64,000 nucleotides of DNA from NCBI GenBank assembly GCA_963621975.1, contig CAVFGI010000001.1, positions 62,001 through 126,000 of the forward strand. Reading direction: 5' to 3'. The notes under the pieces are model-generated. The model had not been told where the DNA came from. It ran no database searches and saw only the letters and a program-made list of their open reading frames with translations. Shown one piece after another: positions 8,627-16,972 of this stretch (the stretch's first letter is position 1; each line of letters starts with the position of its first letter). The position numbers were made by a program, and so were the translations under genes. The stretch is from UBA9732 sp963621975 (GTDB taxonomy: Bacteria > Spirochaetota > Spirochaetia > Sphaerochaetales > Sphaerochaetaceae).

Positions 8627-9960
8627 TTTGCTTCCTCCTTCTCTGTATTATCTTCATGCTTTGAAGCTTTAAGGCTTGAAGCTTCATCTGCTTCAGTTTT
8701 TTCAATCTTTTCAATTCTTGCTTTAAGAATTCTGTTGTGCTCCATCTGTTGAACAGTGATTTTTAGATTGTAGTAATCAAAGCTATCTCCTTCTTTAGGG
8801 ATTGCGGCAAATTTTTCATACATCCACTCTCCTAAAAGCAGGTTGGCAGCGTCCTTATCATCTTCATCTGGGTCTTGGAAATCTATAGCGTCAAAGATAT
8901 CGGCAAGACTGACTTCACTTCCTACAGTTAGCGAGCCGTCTGAATTCTTGACAATTGGCTCTTCAATGATGTCGTCTTCATCCCAAATTTCGCCAACAAG
9001 TTCCTCTAAAATGTCTTCTACGGTGACAATTCCAAGGGTTCCGCCATAGTTATCTGTAATGACAGCCATATTGAGCTTGAGCTTTGACATTTGTGGAAGC
9101 AGCTCGTGGATTTCCATGCTCTGTGGTGCATAATAGACTTCATCCAACATCTCTTTGAGATTTGGAGTTTTTCCATTTTGCAAGTAGGCCTTAAGGTATT
9201 TCCTTATTTGCAATACACCTATGATATTATCAATGGATTTTTCATACACGGGCAGACGGCTGTGTGGCTCTTCCTTAATGGTCTTTAAAATCTGTTGAGG
9301 ATCTTCTTCTACATCAATTGCGCACACATCTACACGTGGGGTCAGAATACTCTCAACCGTTACATCTCCAAATTGTAAGGCCGATGATATTAGGTCGCTT
9401 TGATTTTCATCCAACGTACCTTCTTCTGTCATGTCCTCGATAATATCTTGCAATTCATCTTCTGTAACCGATATTTGAGAGTCACTTTCTCTGTGCTTTG
9501 TAGCTGTTTGTCCAATGAATGTAAGAATTGCAGAAAGGGGTCTAAATATGACCATAAAAACAGAAAGGGGATAGACACAAATCTTTGAAATCTTTTCTGG
9601 ATATTTTTTTGCAATGCTTTTTGGAAGCATTTCGCCAAAGAAAAAAACCACAATTGTGGTAAGAATTGTTGAAAGAGAAACGAAACTTAGTCCCCATCTT
9701 TTGGAAACATAAATTGTTACCACGCTTGCGGTGGAAATATGAACAATATTTGTTCCAATGAGAATTGTTGTGATTGCTAGATCAAATTTCTCCAAAATGG
9801 AGAGAACTTTGCTTGCACGTGCATCACCACGTTCTGACGTGACTTTTAATCTGTTCTTAGAAACTGAGGAGATAGATGTCTCAGTTAACGCAAAATAGGC
9901 TGCAGTAAGCAGCAAAAATAACACCCCCAATAGAGGAGGTTTACTACCATCATCCAACAT
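8623..9960 (-). CDS. CNNM/CorC-type transporter, second copy
   Basis: Paralogue of the next gene with the same DUF21-CBS-CBS-CorC_HlyC order; about 445 aa from the ATG at 9960. Upstream in-frame starts exist (TTG at 10032, ATG at 10020). The ATG at 9960 fits best because an AAGGAG lies 12 bp before it and the protein then opens 'MLDDGSKPPLLGVLFLLLTA', as in the family. The membrane part has 'FALTETSISSVSKNRLK'; the CBS region has 'LTPRVDVCAIDVEED'. Two different copies in tandem suggest a heteromeric or divided role in divalent-cation export; this is inference. The C-terminal tail is charged and Lys/Glu-rich. Confidence 0.9.
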   Translation of the reverse strand: MLDDGSKPPLLGVLFLLLTAAYFALTETSISSVSKNRLKVTSERGDARASKVLSILEKFDLAITTILIGTNIVHISTASVVTIYVSKRWGLSFVSLSTILTTIVVFFFGEMLPKSIAKKYPEKISKICVYPLSVFMVIFRPLSAILTFIGQTATKHRESDSQISVTEDELQDIIEDMTEEGTLDENQSDLISSALQFGDVTVESILTPRVDVCAIDVEEDPQQILKTIKEEPHSRLPVYEKSIDNIIGVLQIRKYLKAYLQNGKTPNLKEMLDEVYYAPQSMEIHELLPQMSKLKLNMAVITDNYGGTLGIVTVEDILEELVGEIWDEDDIIEEPIVKNSDGSLTVGSEVSLADIFDAIDFQDPDEDDKDAANLLLGEWMYEKFAAIPKEGDSFDYYNLKITVQQMEHNRILKARIEKIEKTEADEASSLKASKHEDNTEKEEAK

Positions 9961-10156
9961 ATTGGACAGAAACTCCTTGTGCCCCTGAAAGGGCGGATAT
10001 ATTGCTTTAATTACTAGCATAATTGAGAACAATCGTCAATAAAAGAGCCATTTAGTTGCATATTCTTATGTTTTTTTAGCGTAAAAAGTAGAAATGAATA
10101 GCCTTTTTTAGGTAAAATAAGATAGTTAAAGCGTGTCCACGTACTTGGAGGTGTCA

Positions 10157-11128
10157 ATGAATTTACTTCACATGAAGTATGCTGTTGAAATTGCAGAGAC
10201 AAATTCTATAAATAAAGCCGCAGAGACACTATGTGTAGGACAGCCTAATTTAAGTAGAGCAATAAAAGAACTAGAAACAGGTCTTGGACTCACCCTTTTT
10301 GATAGAAGTTCTAAAGGTATGACACTTACCCCTGAAGGTGAGGTTTTTGTTAAATATGCAAAGAATATTCTTAAGCAAGTAGATGAAGTTGAGCAAATTC
10401 TTAAAACCGGAACAGTTTCAAAGAAACGTTTTTCTGTTTCTGTCCCACGTTCATCTTACATTGCAGATGGTTTTGCTAAGTTTTCCAACATGCTTGACCC
10501 AAACGATGTTGTTGACCTTTTTTACATGGAAACCAATTCTAGAATGGTTATCCAAAATATGCTTCAAGATGACTACAAACTTGGCATTGTAAGATATGCG
10601 GAAAGCAATGATAAGTACTACAAGAAGATGCTTGAAGAAAAGAATTTTGCATATGAAATGGTTACAGATTTTGATTATCTTCTTTTGATGAATAAGGATT
10701 GTCCTTTGGCTTATCAAGAGACTATTACTTTGGATGACCTTTCTTACTTTATTCAAGTGGCTCATGCTGATCCGTATGTTCCATCAGTTCCTTTTACAAC
10801 TGTAAGTAAAGAAGAAATTTCTGATATTTCATCTCAACGAATCTTTGTTTTTGAGCGTGGTAGTCAATTTGAACTTCTAAATCAAAATACAGAATGTTTC
10901 ATGTGGGTTTCTCCTGTTTCTCAGGGAATTTTGGATAGATTTGACCTTGTTCAAAGACGTTGTGATGGACTTGAGAGACATTACAAAGATGTTCTTATTT
11001 ACAAGAAGGATTATAAACTGAGCAAATTAGACATTATGTTCATTGATCAGTTGATTAAGGCAAAGCGTAGCACTATTGATAATCCTATTATCTCGCCAAA
11101 GAGTATTCTTCCTTCAGAGGTTAAATGA
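10157..11128 (+). CDS. LysR family transcriptional regulator
   Basis: 323 aa. An N-terminal winged HTH (residues 1-60, 'NSINKAAETLCVGQPNLSRAIKELETGLGLTLFDRS') is followed by a periplasmic-binding-like effector domain, less typical in its second half. An in-frame GTG at 10133 would add eight residues, but GGAGG lies 7 bp before the ATG at 10157, which is preferred. It is divergent from the CNNM operon across a 196-bp region. The next gene starts inside its stop (ATGA overlap), so it is co-transcribed with the APH-like kinase and the [2Fe-2S] protein. Target and effector unknown. Confidence 0.93.
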   Translation: MNLLHMKYAVEIAETNSINKAAETLCVGQPNLSRAIKELETGLGLTLFDRSSKGMTLTPEGEVFVKYAKNILKQVDEVEQILKTGTVSKKRFSVSVPRSSYIADGFAKFSNMLDPNDVVDLFYMETNSRMVIQNMLQDDYKLGIVRYAESNDKYYKKMLEEKNFAYEMVTDFDYLLLMNKDCPLAYQETITLDDLSYFIQVAHADPYVPSVPFTTVSKEEISDISSQRIFVFERGSQFELLNQNTECFMWVSPVSQGILDRFDLVQRRCDGLERHYKDVLIYKKDYKLSKLDIMFIDQLIKAKRSTIDNPIISPKSILPSEVK

Positions 11129-11865
11129 TGACATTGGATAGAATTATAGCTATTAGAAATGACAAAACTGTCTATCATGATGGCAATTATTCTTTAAAGG
11201 CATTTAGAAATTCTGTTCATATGTCATACATCCTTATGGAAGGGTTTTTTCAGTCTGTTGCTGCTGAAATTGGTCTTCCTGTTCCTGCTATTCATACAAT
11301 TAAGCAGGAAGGTGGAAGATGGACATTGGTATCGGACTACATTAAGGGAGAGTCTTTAAAGCGCATGTATATTGCAAATGTAGGTGAGAGAGAGAAATAC
11401 ATGGAGCGTTTTGTGGAAGAGCAACTGAAAATCCATGAGAAGACTTTCTGTGGTCTGCCGTCTGCTAAAATTTTAATGAAGACTCGTCTTTGCCAGGCAA
11501 ATATCCCACAAGAGACAAAGGACGAGATTCTTTTAGGGATTGAAAAACTTCCTGATGGACTTTCTCTTTGCCATGGTGATTACACGTTATCCAATATAGT
11601 TGTGACAGAAGATGGTAAATATTACATCTTGGACTGGTCTAAGGCCTCTTTGGGGTGTGGCAATTATGATGCTGCGCTGTCATATATCATTTTGGGAAGA
11701 TCTTTGGGGGATGAGACTGGCTCTTTGTATTTGAAGACTTATTGTAAGGCTTCCGGTGAGAGTGTTGATGATATTAAGGCTTGGATCCCATATGTTGCAG
11801 CAATGCGGTATTCTGTTGGAAACTCAATGGATAGAGCCTACTACAGGAAATTTATGAGGATTTAA
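11125..11865 (+). CDS. APH/choline-kinase-like phosphotransferase
   Basis: 246 aa, protein-kinase-like fold of the aminoglycoside/choline phosphotransferase superfamily. The catalytic loop 'LSLCHGDYTLSNIVV' (HGDxxxxN) and metal-binding 'YYILDWSKASLG' (IDW-type Asp) are intact. The N-terminal lobe is short, without an obvious Gly-rich loop. It is slightly smaller than antibiotic-resistance APH enzymes, and its context (LysR and redox proteins) does not suggest resistance. The real substrate could be a small alcohol, an amino sugar or a protein. Coupled to the LysR gene by a 4-bp overlap. Confidence 0.8.
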   Translation: MMTLDRIIAIRNDKTVYHDGNYSLKAFRNSVHMSYILMEGFFQSVAAEIGLPVPAIHTIKQEGGRWTLVSDYIKGESLKRMYIANVGEREKYMERFVEEQLKIHEKTFCGLPSAKILMKTRLCQANIPQETKDEILLGIEKLPDGLSLCHGDYTLSNIVVTEDGKYYILDWSKASLGCGNYDAALSYIILGRSLGDETGSLYLKTYCKASGESVDDIKAWIPYVAAMRYSVGNSMDRAYYRKFMRI

Positions 11866-11866
11866 T

Positions 11867-12109
11867 ATGAACGTTAAGATTTGTATTGGTTCACTTTGCC
11901 ATTTAAAAGGTGCTCGTCAAGTTGTTGAGGCTCTTCAAGATTACATTGAGCGTGATAATCTTTCTGATTCTGTTGAACTTGAGGCCACTTTTTGTACTGG
12001 TAACTGCCAAGATGGTGTTTCAATTACTATAGATAATACAAAGCTGTTTTCTGTTATTCCTTCTACGGTGGAGGAGTTTTATAACAAAGAGATTAAGGCC
12101 AAGGTTTGA
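11867..12109 (+). CDS. thioredoxin-like [2Fe-2S] ferredoxin domain protein
   Basis: 80 aa. 'VKICIGSLCHLKGARQV' and 'FCTGNCQDGVSITID' give the C-x4-C plus C-x3-C cysteine set of thioredoxin-like [2Fe-2S] ferredoxins, the domain seen in NuoE/HydC subunits and as small stand-alone proteins in [FeFe]-hydrogenase operons. It probably carries one electron or senses redox state. GAGGAT precedes the ATG at 7 bp. It sits directly before a SpoIIE-associated domain protein, a pairing known from hydrogenase clusters, although no hydrogenase gene is in the window. Confidence 0.85.
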   Translation: MNVKICIGSLCHLKGARQVVEALQDYIERDNLSDSVELEATFCTGNCQDGVSITIDNTKLFSVIPSTVEEFYNKEIKAKV

Positions 12110-12115
12110 GTTTTT

Positions 12116-12589
12116 GTGACGGTTAATTTGCTTTTTGGTCTTCCTTTTTCTGATGATTCTACACGTAATAAGCTTCTCTCAGATTTCTTTGCACTGGAAG
12201 GTAAACATATTGTTTGCGGTGGCACAACGGCTCAGTATGTAGCTAATTTTTTGCATAAAAGTCTTGTTATAGGCTTTCAGTATGAAAATCCTGAGATTCC
12301 TCCTGTTTCTCATATAGAAGGTGTTGATTTAGTGACAGAGGGGATTATTACAATGTCTGCGGTTCTTGAAAAAGTTATAGCTTCAGCTGTGGTGGATGGT
12401 AATCAAGATGGGGCAAGTTTGATTTATACGGCACTATGCGAGGCTAATGAAATAAACTTCTTTGTCAGCTCTGCTGATAATCCTGCAAATTGTGAGTTTC
12501 CACAGCTAAAGACAAAAGAGAAAATTGTTGAGTCTTTGGCTTGTTATTTACGTGAGTTTGGGAAGACTATAGGTGTTAGACACATCTAA
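12116..12589 (+). CDS. stand-alone SpoIIE-phosphatase C-terminal-type domain protein
   Basis: 157 aa, starting with GTG at 12116; only a weak ribosome site is seen. The stretches 'GKHIVCGGTTAQYVANFL', 'PPVSHIEGVDLVTEGII' and 'FFVSSADNPANC' match, from memory, the C-terminal region that follows the PP2C-type phosphatase in SpoIIE-family proteins of [FeFe]-hydrogenase operons. The phosphatase domain itself is absent; no upstream frame encodes it. It could be a degenerated remnant or an independent ligand/redox-sensing partner of the preceding [2Fe-2S] protein. Function unknown. Confidence 0.6.
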   Translation: MTVNLLFGLPFSDDSTRNKLLSDFFALEGKHIVCGGTTAQYVANFLHKSLVIGFQYENPEIPPVSHIEGVDLVTEGIITMSAVLEKVIASAVVDGNQDGASLIYTALCEANEINFFVSSADNPANCEFPQLKTKEKIVESLACYLREFGKTIGVRHI

Positions 12590-12590
12590 C

Positions 12591-12614
12591 TAATTCTTAT
12601 GATACCAAGAATTA
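12591..12614. repeat. 8-bp inverted repeat (TAATTCTT/AAGAATTA)
   Basis: Perfect 8-bp arms with an 8-nt loop just after the SpoIIE-associated gene's stop. No T-tract follows, so it is a weak terminator candidate or part of a regulatory region with the palindrome at 12632. Confidence 0.4.
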
Positions 12615-12631
12615 ACATGTTATATCAGAAA

Positions 12632-12650
12632 AGATATAAGGCTTATATCT
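12632..12650. promoter_or_regulatory. operator-like palindrome upstream of nfnA
   Basis: AGATATAAG-G-CTTATATCT: perfect 9-bp arms around one base, 37 bp upstream of the proposed -35 of the nfnAB promoter. Its position suits an activator or repressor site. The divergence from the TTGTTAA/TTAACAA consensus argues against Rex. Confidence 0.45.
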
Positions 12651-12686
12651 CTAAAGTGATAATATTGAAATATACTATATGTTTCA

Positions 12687-12715
12687 TTGCAAGAGAAAGC
12701 TAATTTGTAGATAAT
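12687..12715 (+). promoter_or_regulatory. sigma-70-type promoter for nfnAB
   Basis: TTGCAA (12687-12692), 17-bp spacer, GATAAT (12710-12715). The start point would fall near 12722, leaving a 30-nt leader with GGAGG before the ATG at 12752. Confidence 0.55.
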
Positions 12716-12751
12716 AACTGGTTGGGTATTTTGCAATTTAGTGGAGGGTCT

Positions 12752-13600
12752 ATGTACCGAATTGTTACAAAAAAGAATTTAAATCCTACCGTTACCCAAA
12801 TGGAGATTGAAGCTCCTCTCGTAGCGGCTAAGGCTAAGCCGGGTCAGTTCATCATCCTTAGAGTTGATGAAGATGGAGAAAGAATTCCACTCACAGTTGC
12901 TGGTTGCAACAAAGAGCAGGGGACTGTTAAGATTATTTTCCAGATTGTCGGTGCAACAACAGAGAAACTTAACCACAAGAATCAAGGTGAGTATATTCAG
13001 GATTTCGTTGGTCCTCTTGGTGTTCCTACTCATATTGAAGGACTTAAGAAGGTTTGTATTGTTGGCGGTGGTGTTGGTTGTGCTATTGCTATGCCAATTG
13101 CGCAGGAACTTCATGCTCTTGGCGTGAACGTTACAAGCATTATCGGTTTTAGAAGTCAAGACCTTCTCATCTTGGAAGACGAATTCAAGGCCTGTTCAGA
13201 TAGATTATTTGTTATGACAGATGATGGCTCGTATGGACGCCATGGAAATGTTACCGTTCCATTGAAGGAAATGCTTGAAGCTGGTGAGCAGTTTGATGAA
13301 ATTATTACAATTGGCCCTCTTGTTATGATGAAGTTTGTCGTGCTTGCTGCAAAGCCATTTGGTACTCCGGTTACAGTTTCCATGAACCCAATCATGATTG
13401 ATGGTACTGGAATGTGTGGTGGATGTAGACTTACCCTTACTCGGGATGGCAAGAAAGTAACCAAGTTTGCTTGTGTTGATGGTCCTGATTTCAATGGCTA
13501 TGAGGTTGACTTTGATGAGGCCATGTCTCGTGGTCGTATGTACACAGACTTTGAGCGCAAGGCTCATGAAGAGACCTGTAATCTCTTTAAGAATGCTTAA
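12752..13600 (+). CDS. nfnA: NfnA-type NADH-dependent ferredoxin:NADP+ oxidoreductase subunit (sulfide dehydrogenase-like)
   Basis: 282 aa cytoplasmic flavoprotein related to dihydroorotate dehydrogenase electron-transfer subunit PyrK. An N-terminal FAD-binding barrel ('KPGQFIILRVDEDGERIPLT') leads to an NAD-binding domain ('VCIVGGGVGCAIAMPIA') and C-terminal [2Fe-2S] cysteines ('GMCGGCR...FACVDGP'). With NfnB it forms the electron-bifurcating transhydrogenase linking NADH, ferredoxin and NADPH. An in-frame start at 12722 exists, but GGAGG 6 bp before the ATG at 12752 and family length favour the latter. nfnB follows after 11 bp. The same subunit was formerly annotated as sulfide dehydrogenase beta subunit. 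Confidence 0.9.
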   Translation: MYRIVTKKNLNPTVTQMEIEAPLVAAKAKPGQFIILRVDEDGERIPLTVAGCNKEQGTVKIIFQIVGATTEKLNHKNQGEYIQDFVGPLGVPTHIEGLKKVCIVGGGVGCAIAMPIAQELHALGVNVTSIIGFRSQDLLILEDEFKACSDRLFVMTDDGSYGRHGNVTVPLKEMLEAGEQFDEIITIGPLVMMKFVVLAAKPFGTPVTVSMNPIMIDGTGMCGGCRLTLTRDGKKVTKFACVDGPDFNGYEVDFDEAMSRGRMYTDFERKAHEETCNLFKNA

Positions 13601-13611
13601 GGGAGGATTTT

Positions 13612-15018
13612 ATGGCTATTGATCCTAAAAAACATGAAATGCCTGTTCAAGAACCACAGGTAAGAGCACATAATTTTAAAGAAGTTGCTTTGGGTTATAC
13701 CCATCAAATGGCTATTGATGAGGCTAACAGATGTCTTCATTGTAAGAATAAGCCTTGTGTAGATGGTTGTCCTGTCAATATTGATATTCCTTCTTTCATT
13801 GATTGCATCAAGAAAGATGACATTGAAGCTGCCTATAATGTAATTCACAAGACATCATCTCTTCCCGCAATTTGCGGAAGAGTTTGTCCTCAGGAAACAC
13901 AGTGCGAGAGCAAATGTACTCTTGGTATTAAGTTTGAGCCAGTTGGAATTGGTAGACTTGAAAGATATGTTGCTGATTGGCACAACGAGAATTCTAAGGA
14001 AGCTGCAACTGTTCCTGCTTCAAACGGTCATAAGGTTGCTATTGTTGGCTCTGGTCCTTCTGGACTTACTTGCGCTGGTGACTTGGCAAAGAAAGGTTAC
14101 AAGGTTTCTGTTTATGAAGCTTTACATGTAGCTGGTGGTGTCTTGGTTTATGGTATTCCTGAATTCAGACTTCCTAAGGCTATTGTTGCTCGTGAAATTG
14201 AGAATCTCAAGGCAATGGGTGTTGATGTTGAGACTAACGTTGTTATTGGTAAGACTCTAACAATTGATGAGCTTTTTGCCATGGGCAACGAGGCTGTCTT
14301 TGTTGGCTCCGGTGCTGGTCTTCCTAACTTCATGGGTATTCCTGGTGAGTCATTAAAGGGTGTTTATTCTGCTAACGAGTATCTTACAAGAAGCAATTTA
14401 ATGAAGGCTTTCAGAGAAAAGGATGACACTCCTATCATGAAGGGTGGTAAGGTTGCTGTTGTTGGTGGTGGTAACGTTGCTATGGATGCTGCAAGAACTG
14501 CTTTACGTCTTGGCGCTGAAAAGGTTTACATTGTTTACCGCCGTTCAATGAACGAGCTTCCTGCAAGAAGAGAAGAAGTTGAACATGCAGAGGAAGAGGG
14601 AATTGACTTCCAGCTTCTCAGAAATCCTGTAGAAGTTCTTGGTTACAATAACCCAGATAATCCAAGAGATCCTAAGAACGGTTTTGTTACTGGTCTTAAG
14701 TGCATTAAGATGGAGCTTGGTGAGCCAGATGCTAAGGGTAGAAGACGTCCTGTTCCAATTGAGGGTTCAGAATTTGTGATTGATGTTGATACTGTTGTTA
14801 TTGCTATTGGTACATCTCCAAACCCACTTATCAAAAACACAACTAAGGGTCTTGAAGTAAACGCACATGGTGGAATCATTGTTAATGAGGAAGGTCTTAC
14901 TTCTAGAACTGGAGTTTATGCTGGTGGTGATGCTGTAACAGGAGCTGCAACAGTTATCTCTGCTATGGGTGCTGGTAAGGTTGCTGCTAAGGCAATTGAT
15001 GAATATCTTAGCAAATAA
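13612..15018 (+). CDS. nfnB: NfnB / glutamate synthase small-subunit-like (GltA) flavoprotein
   Basis: 468 aa. Two [4Fe-4S] clusters at the N-terminus ('CLHCKNKPCVDGCP', 'CGRVCPQETQCESKC') precede FAD- and NADP-binding Rossmann domains ('VAIVGSGPSGLTCAGDLA', 'VAVVGGGNVAMDAARTAL'). As NfnB it binds NADPH and the bifurcating FAD. In isolation it would be called GltD/GltA, but adjacency to nfnA makes the Nfn complex the better reading. SD GGGAGGA precedes the ATG. The operon ends at a strong terminator at 15041. Confidence 0.92.
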   Translation: MAIDPKKHEMPVQEPQVRAHNFKEVALGYTHQMAIDEANRCLHCKNKPCVDGCPVNIDIPSFIDCIKKDDIEAAYNVIHKTSSLPAICGRVCPQETQCESKCTLGIKFEPVGIGRLERYVADWHNENSKEAATVPASNGHKVAIVGSGPSGLTCAGDLAKKGYKVSVYEALHVAGGVLVYGIPEFRLPKAIVAREIENLKAMGVDVETNVVIGKTLTIDELFAMGNEAVFVGSGAGLPNFMGIPGESLKGVYSANEYLTRSNLMKAFREKDDTPIMKGGKVAVVGGGNVAMDAARTALRLGAEKVYIVYRRSMNELPARREEVEHAEEEGIDFQLLRNPVEVLGYNNPDNPRDPKNGFVTGLKCIKMELGEPDAKGRRRPVPIEGSEFVIDVDTVVIAIGTSPNPLIKNTTKGLEVNAHGGIIVNEEGLTSRTGVYAGGDAVTGAATVISAMGAGKVAAKAIDEYLSK

Positions 15019-15040
15019 TTTTTGATTTATTCATTGAGGT

Positions 15041-15071
15041 CCCCCAGGTCTTTGGCTTGGGGGATTTTTTT
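15041..15071 (+). terminator. rho-independent terminator after nfnB
   Basis: CCCCCA (15041-15046) pairs with TGGGGG (15058-15063), followed by ATTTTTTT. Confidence 0.85.
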
Positions 15072-15110
15072 AAATTTTCTTTTTTTCGTTTTTATTCCCA
15101 CAGAAAATAC

Positions 15111-15138
15111 TTTACACAATGCCGGTAAGTTTTATATT
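15111..15138 (+). promoter_or_regulatory. promoter for pyrG
   Basis: TTTACA (15111-15116), 16-bp spacer, TATATT (15133-15138), about 26 bp before the pyrG start and just downstream of the nfnB terminator. Confidence 0.55.
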
Positions 15139-15163
15139 CTCACTGCGTTTGGAGAGGTGAGCC

Positions 15164-16777
15164 ATGACCAAGTACATTTTCGTAACTGGTGGAGTTGTTT
15201 CGGGCCTAGGAAAGGGCATCACTGCGGCAAGTTTAGGAAGACTTTTAAAGAACAGAGGCCTTAAGGTCGCTGCTCAAAAGCTTGATCCTTACATGAATGT
15301 AGACCCTGGAACCATGAGTCCACTTCAGCACGGTGAGGTTTTTGTCACAGCGGATGGAGCTGAAACAGACTTGGATCTTGGCCACTATGAGCGCTTTATA
15401 GATGAGGACTTGAACAAGTTCTCCAATCTTACCAGCGGAAAGGTCTTCTGGAATGTCCTCCAAAAGGAACGCGCCGGGGAATATCTTGGCAACACTGTTC
15501 AAATTATCCCACACGTCACTAACGAGATAAAGAAATTTATATACGCTGTTGGAAATAAGACTAAAGCCGATATTGTTATCACTGAAATTGGTGGTACAGT
15601 TGGCGACATTGAAAGCCAGCCTTTCTTGGAGGCTATACGTCAAATTGGTCACGAAGTTGGCGAGAGCAACAGACTTTTTATTCACGTAACTTTAGTTCCT
15701 TATCTTGCCTCTAGTGGAGAGCATAAAAGTAAACCAACACAGCATTCTGTTAAAGAAATGCAGGGCTTAGGCCTGTTTCCGGACATCATTGTGCTAAGAA
15801 GCGACATGCCAATTGAGGACTCAATCAAGTCCAAGATAGCTATGTTCTGCAACGTAAAGCCCGATTGTGTTATAGAGAATAAGACTCTAAACAGTCTTTA
15901 CGAGGTTCCTCTTATGCTTCATGAGCAGCATATGGACGATATAGTTTGTAGAATTCTTAATATTGAAGCTCCTAGTTGCAATCTTTCTGATTGGGAAAAT
16001 GTTGTTAAGATGGTTGAAAGTTCAATGAAAAGCGAAAAAAAGGTGGAAATTGCCATGGTTGGTAAATATACCGCCTTACATGATGCATATCTTTCTGTAG
16101 TGGAATCTCTGCATCATGCTGCTTTTTGGAACAATGCTGAACTTTCTATTAGATGGGTTGAGTCTAGCGATATTACTTCTAAAGAGAAGGCCTCTTCAAT
16201 TTTAAAAGGGGTTAATGGCATTTTGATTCCAGGTGGTTTTGGAGACCGAGGTATTGAGGGTATGATTTTAGCCTGCCAATACGCCAGAGAAAATAAAATC
16301 CCTTATTTTGGAATATGTCTTGGTATGCAAATTGCCTGTATTGAGTATGCACGAGATGTTTTGGGCTGGAAAGATGCTCATTCCGGAGAGTTTTCTACAA
16401 CTACAGAACATCCTGTTATTGCCCTTATGGAAGATCAAAAAGGCCGTCAAAAGGGAGGGACTATGCGCCTTGGTGCGTATCCATGCGTGATAAGGGAGAA
16501 CTCTCTTTTGCACAGTTTGTATGGTTGTTCACAGGTTCAAGAACGTCATAGACACAGATATGAATTCAATGGTGCTTTTGAAAAGAACTTTGAGGATGCC
16601 GGTCTTGTTTTAAGTGGAAAATCTCCAAGTGGAAAGCTTGTTGAAGCTGTTGAGCTTAGGGCAGATCAACATCCTTTCTTTATTGCTGTTCAATTTCACC
16701 CAGAGTTTAAGAGTAGACCTACAAAGCCCCATCAAATCTTCAACGGTTTTCTTAAGGCTGCCTGCTGTACTGTATAA
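15164..16777 (+). CDS. pyrG: CTP synthase (glutamine-hydrolysing)
   Basis: 537 aa; makes CTP from UTP, ATP and glutamine. The N-terminal synthetase domain opens 'KYIFVTGGVVSGLGKGITAASLG' with the P-loop and has 'DPYMNVDPGTMSPLQHGEV' and 'TEIGGTVGDIESQPFLEA'. The C-terminal class-I amidotransferase domain has the nucleophile Cys near residue 385 in 'YFGICLGMQ' and the His/Glu pair in 'AVQFHPEFKSRP'. Full family length. It has its own promoter and a weak terminator at 16787, so it is probably monocistronic. Confidence 0.97.
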   Translation: MTKYIFVTGGVVSGLGKGITAASLGRLLKNRGLKVAAQKLDPYMNVDPGTMSPLQHGEVFVTADGAETDLDLGHYERFIDEDLNKFSNLTSGKVFWNVLQKERAGEYLGNTVQIIPHVTNEIKKFIYAVGNKTKADIVITEIGGTVGDIESQPFLEAIRQIGHEVGESNRLFIHVTLVPYLASSGEHKSKPTQHSVKEMQGLGLFPDIIVLRSDMPIEDSIKSKIAMFCNVKPDCVIENKTLNSLYEVPLMLHEQHMDDIVCRILNIEAPSCNLSDWENVVKMVESSMKSEKKVEIAMVGKYTALHDAYLSVVESLHHAAFWNNAELSIRWVESSDITSKEKASSILKGVNGILIPGGFGDRGIEGMILACQYARENKIPYFGICLGMQIACIEYARDVLGWKDAHSGEFSTTTEHPVIALMEDQKGRQKGGTMRLGAYPCVIRENSLLHSLYGCSQVQERHRHRYEFNGAFEKNFEDAGLVLSGKSPSGKLVEAVELRADQHPFFIAVQFHPEFKSRPTKPHQIFNGFLKAACCTV

Positions 16778-16786
16778 AATGTATAA

Positions 16787-16815
16787 AACTGCTATGCTCT
16801 TTTTGCATAACAGTT
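16787..16815 (+). terminator. stem-loop after pyrG
   Basis: AACTGCTATGC (16787-16797) pairs with GCATAACAGTT (16805-16815) with one C/A mismatch. The following sequence is AT-rich but not a pure T run, so termination is likely but may be incomplete. Confidence 0.55.
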
Positions 16816-16910
16816 ATTCATTTATAGTTTGAAAAAAAAGTTTTTTTCTGCTCATTGTTGACCATGTATTATGAAAGTGTTATCTCTTTTTTGGGTGTCT
16901 TGAATATATA

Positions 16911-16933
16911 ATATGCGCGTGCGCGCGTGTGTG
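16911..16933. other. alternating purine-pyrimidine tract (Z-DNA-prone)
   Basis: 23 nt of strict purine/pyrimidine alternation (ATATGCGCGTGCGCGCGTGTGTG) lies directly after a TATAAT at 16907-16912 and about 40 bp before the lipoprotein start. The GC-rich alternating core is out of character with the AT-rich surroundings. Confidence 0.6.
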
Positions 16934-16972
16934 GTTTATTTGGACACTCATCGTATGGAGGATGGTAATATT

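Noticed and set aside
8623..9960. Hemolysin (TlyC/HlyC) function
   Set aside because: Domain order is that of CNNM/CorC cation transporters; the hemolysin name is a legacy annotation.
10032..10032. TTG start for the second CNNM gene
   Set aside because: No SD, and it adds a non-family N-terminus; the ATG at 9960 with AAGGAG fits better.
11125..11865. Aminoglycoside resistance gene
   Set aside because: Only the general kinase-fold motifs match; size and redox context do not support a resistance enzyme.
12632..12650. Rex binding site for nfnAB
   Set aside because: The palindrome lacks the TTGTTAA/TTAACAA arms of Rex sites.
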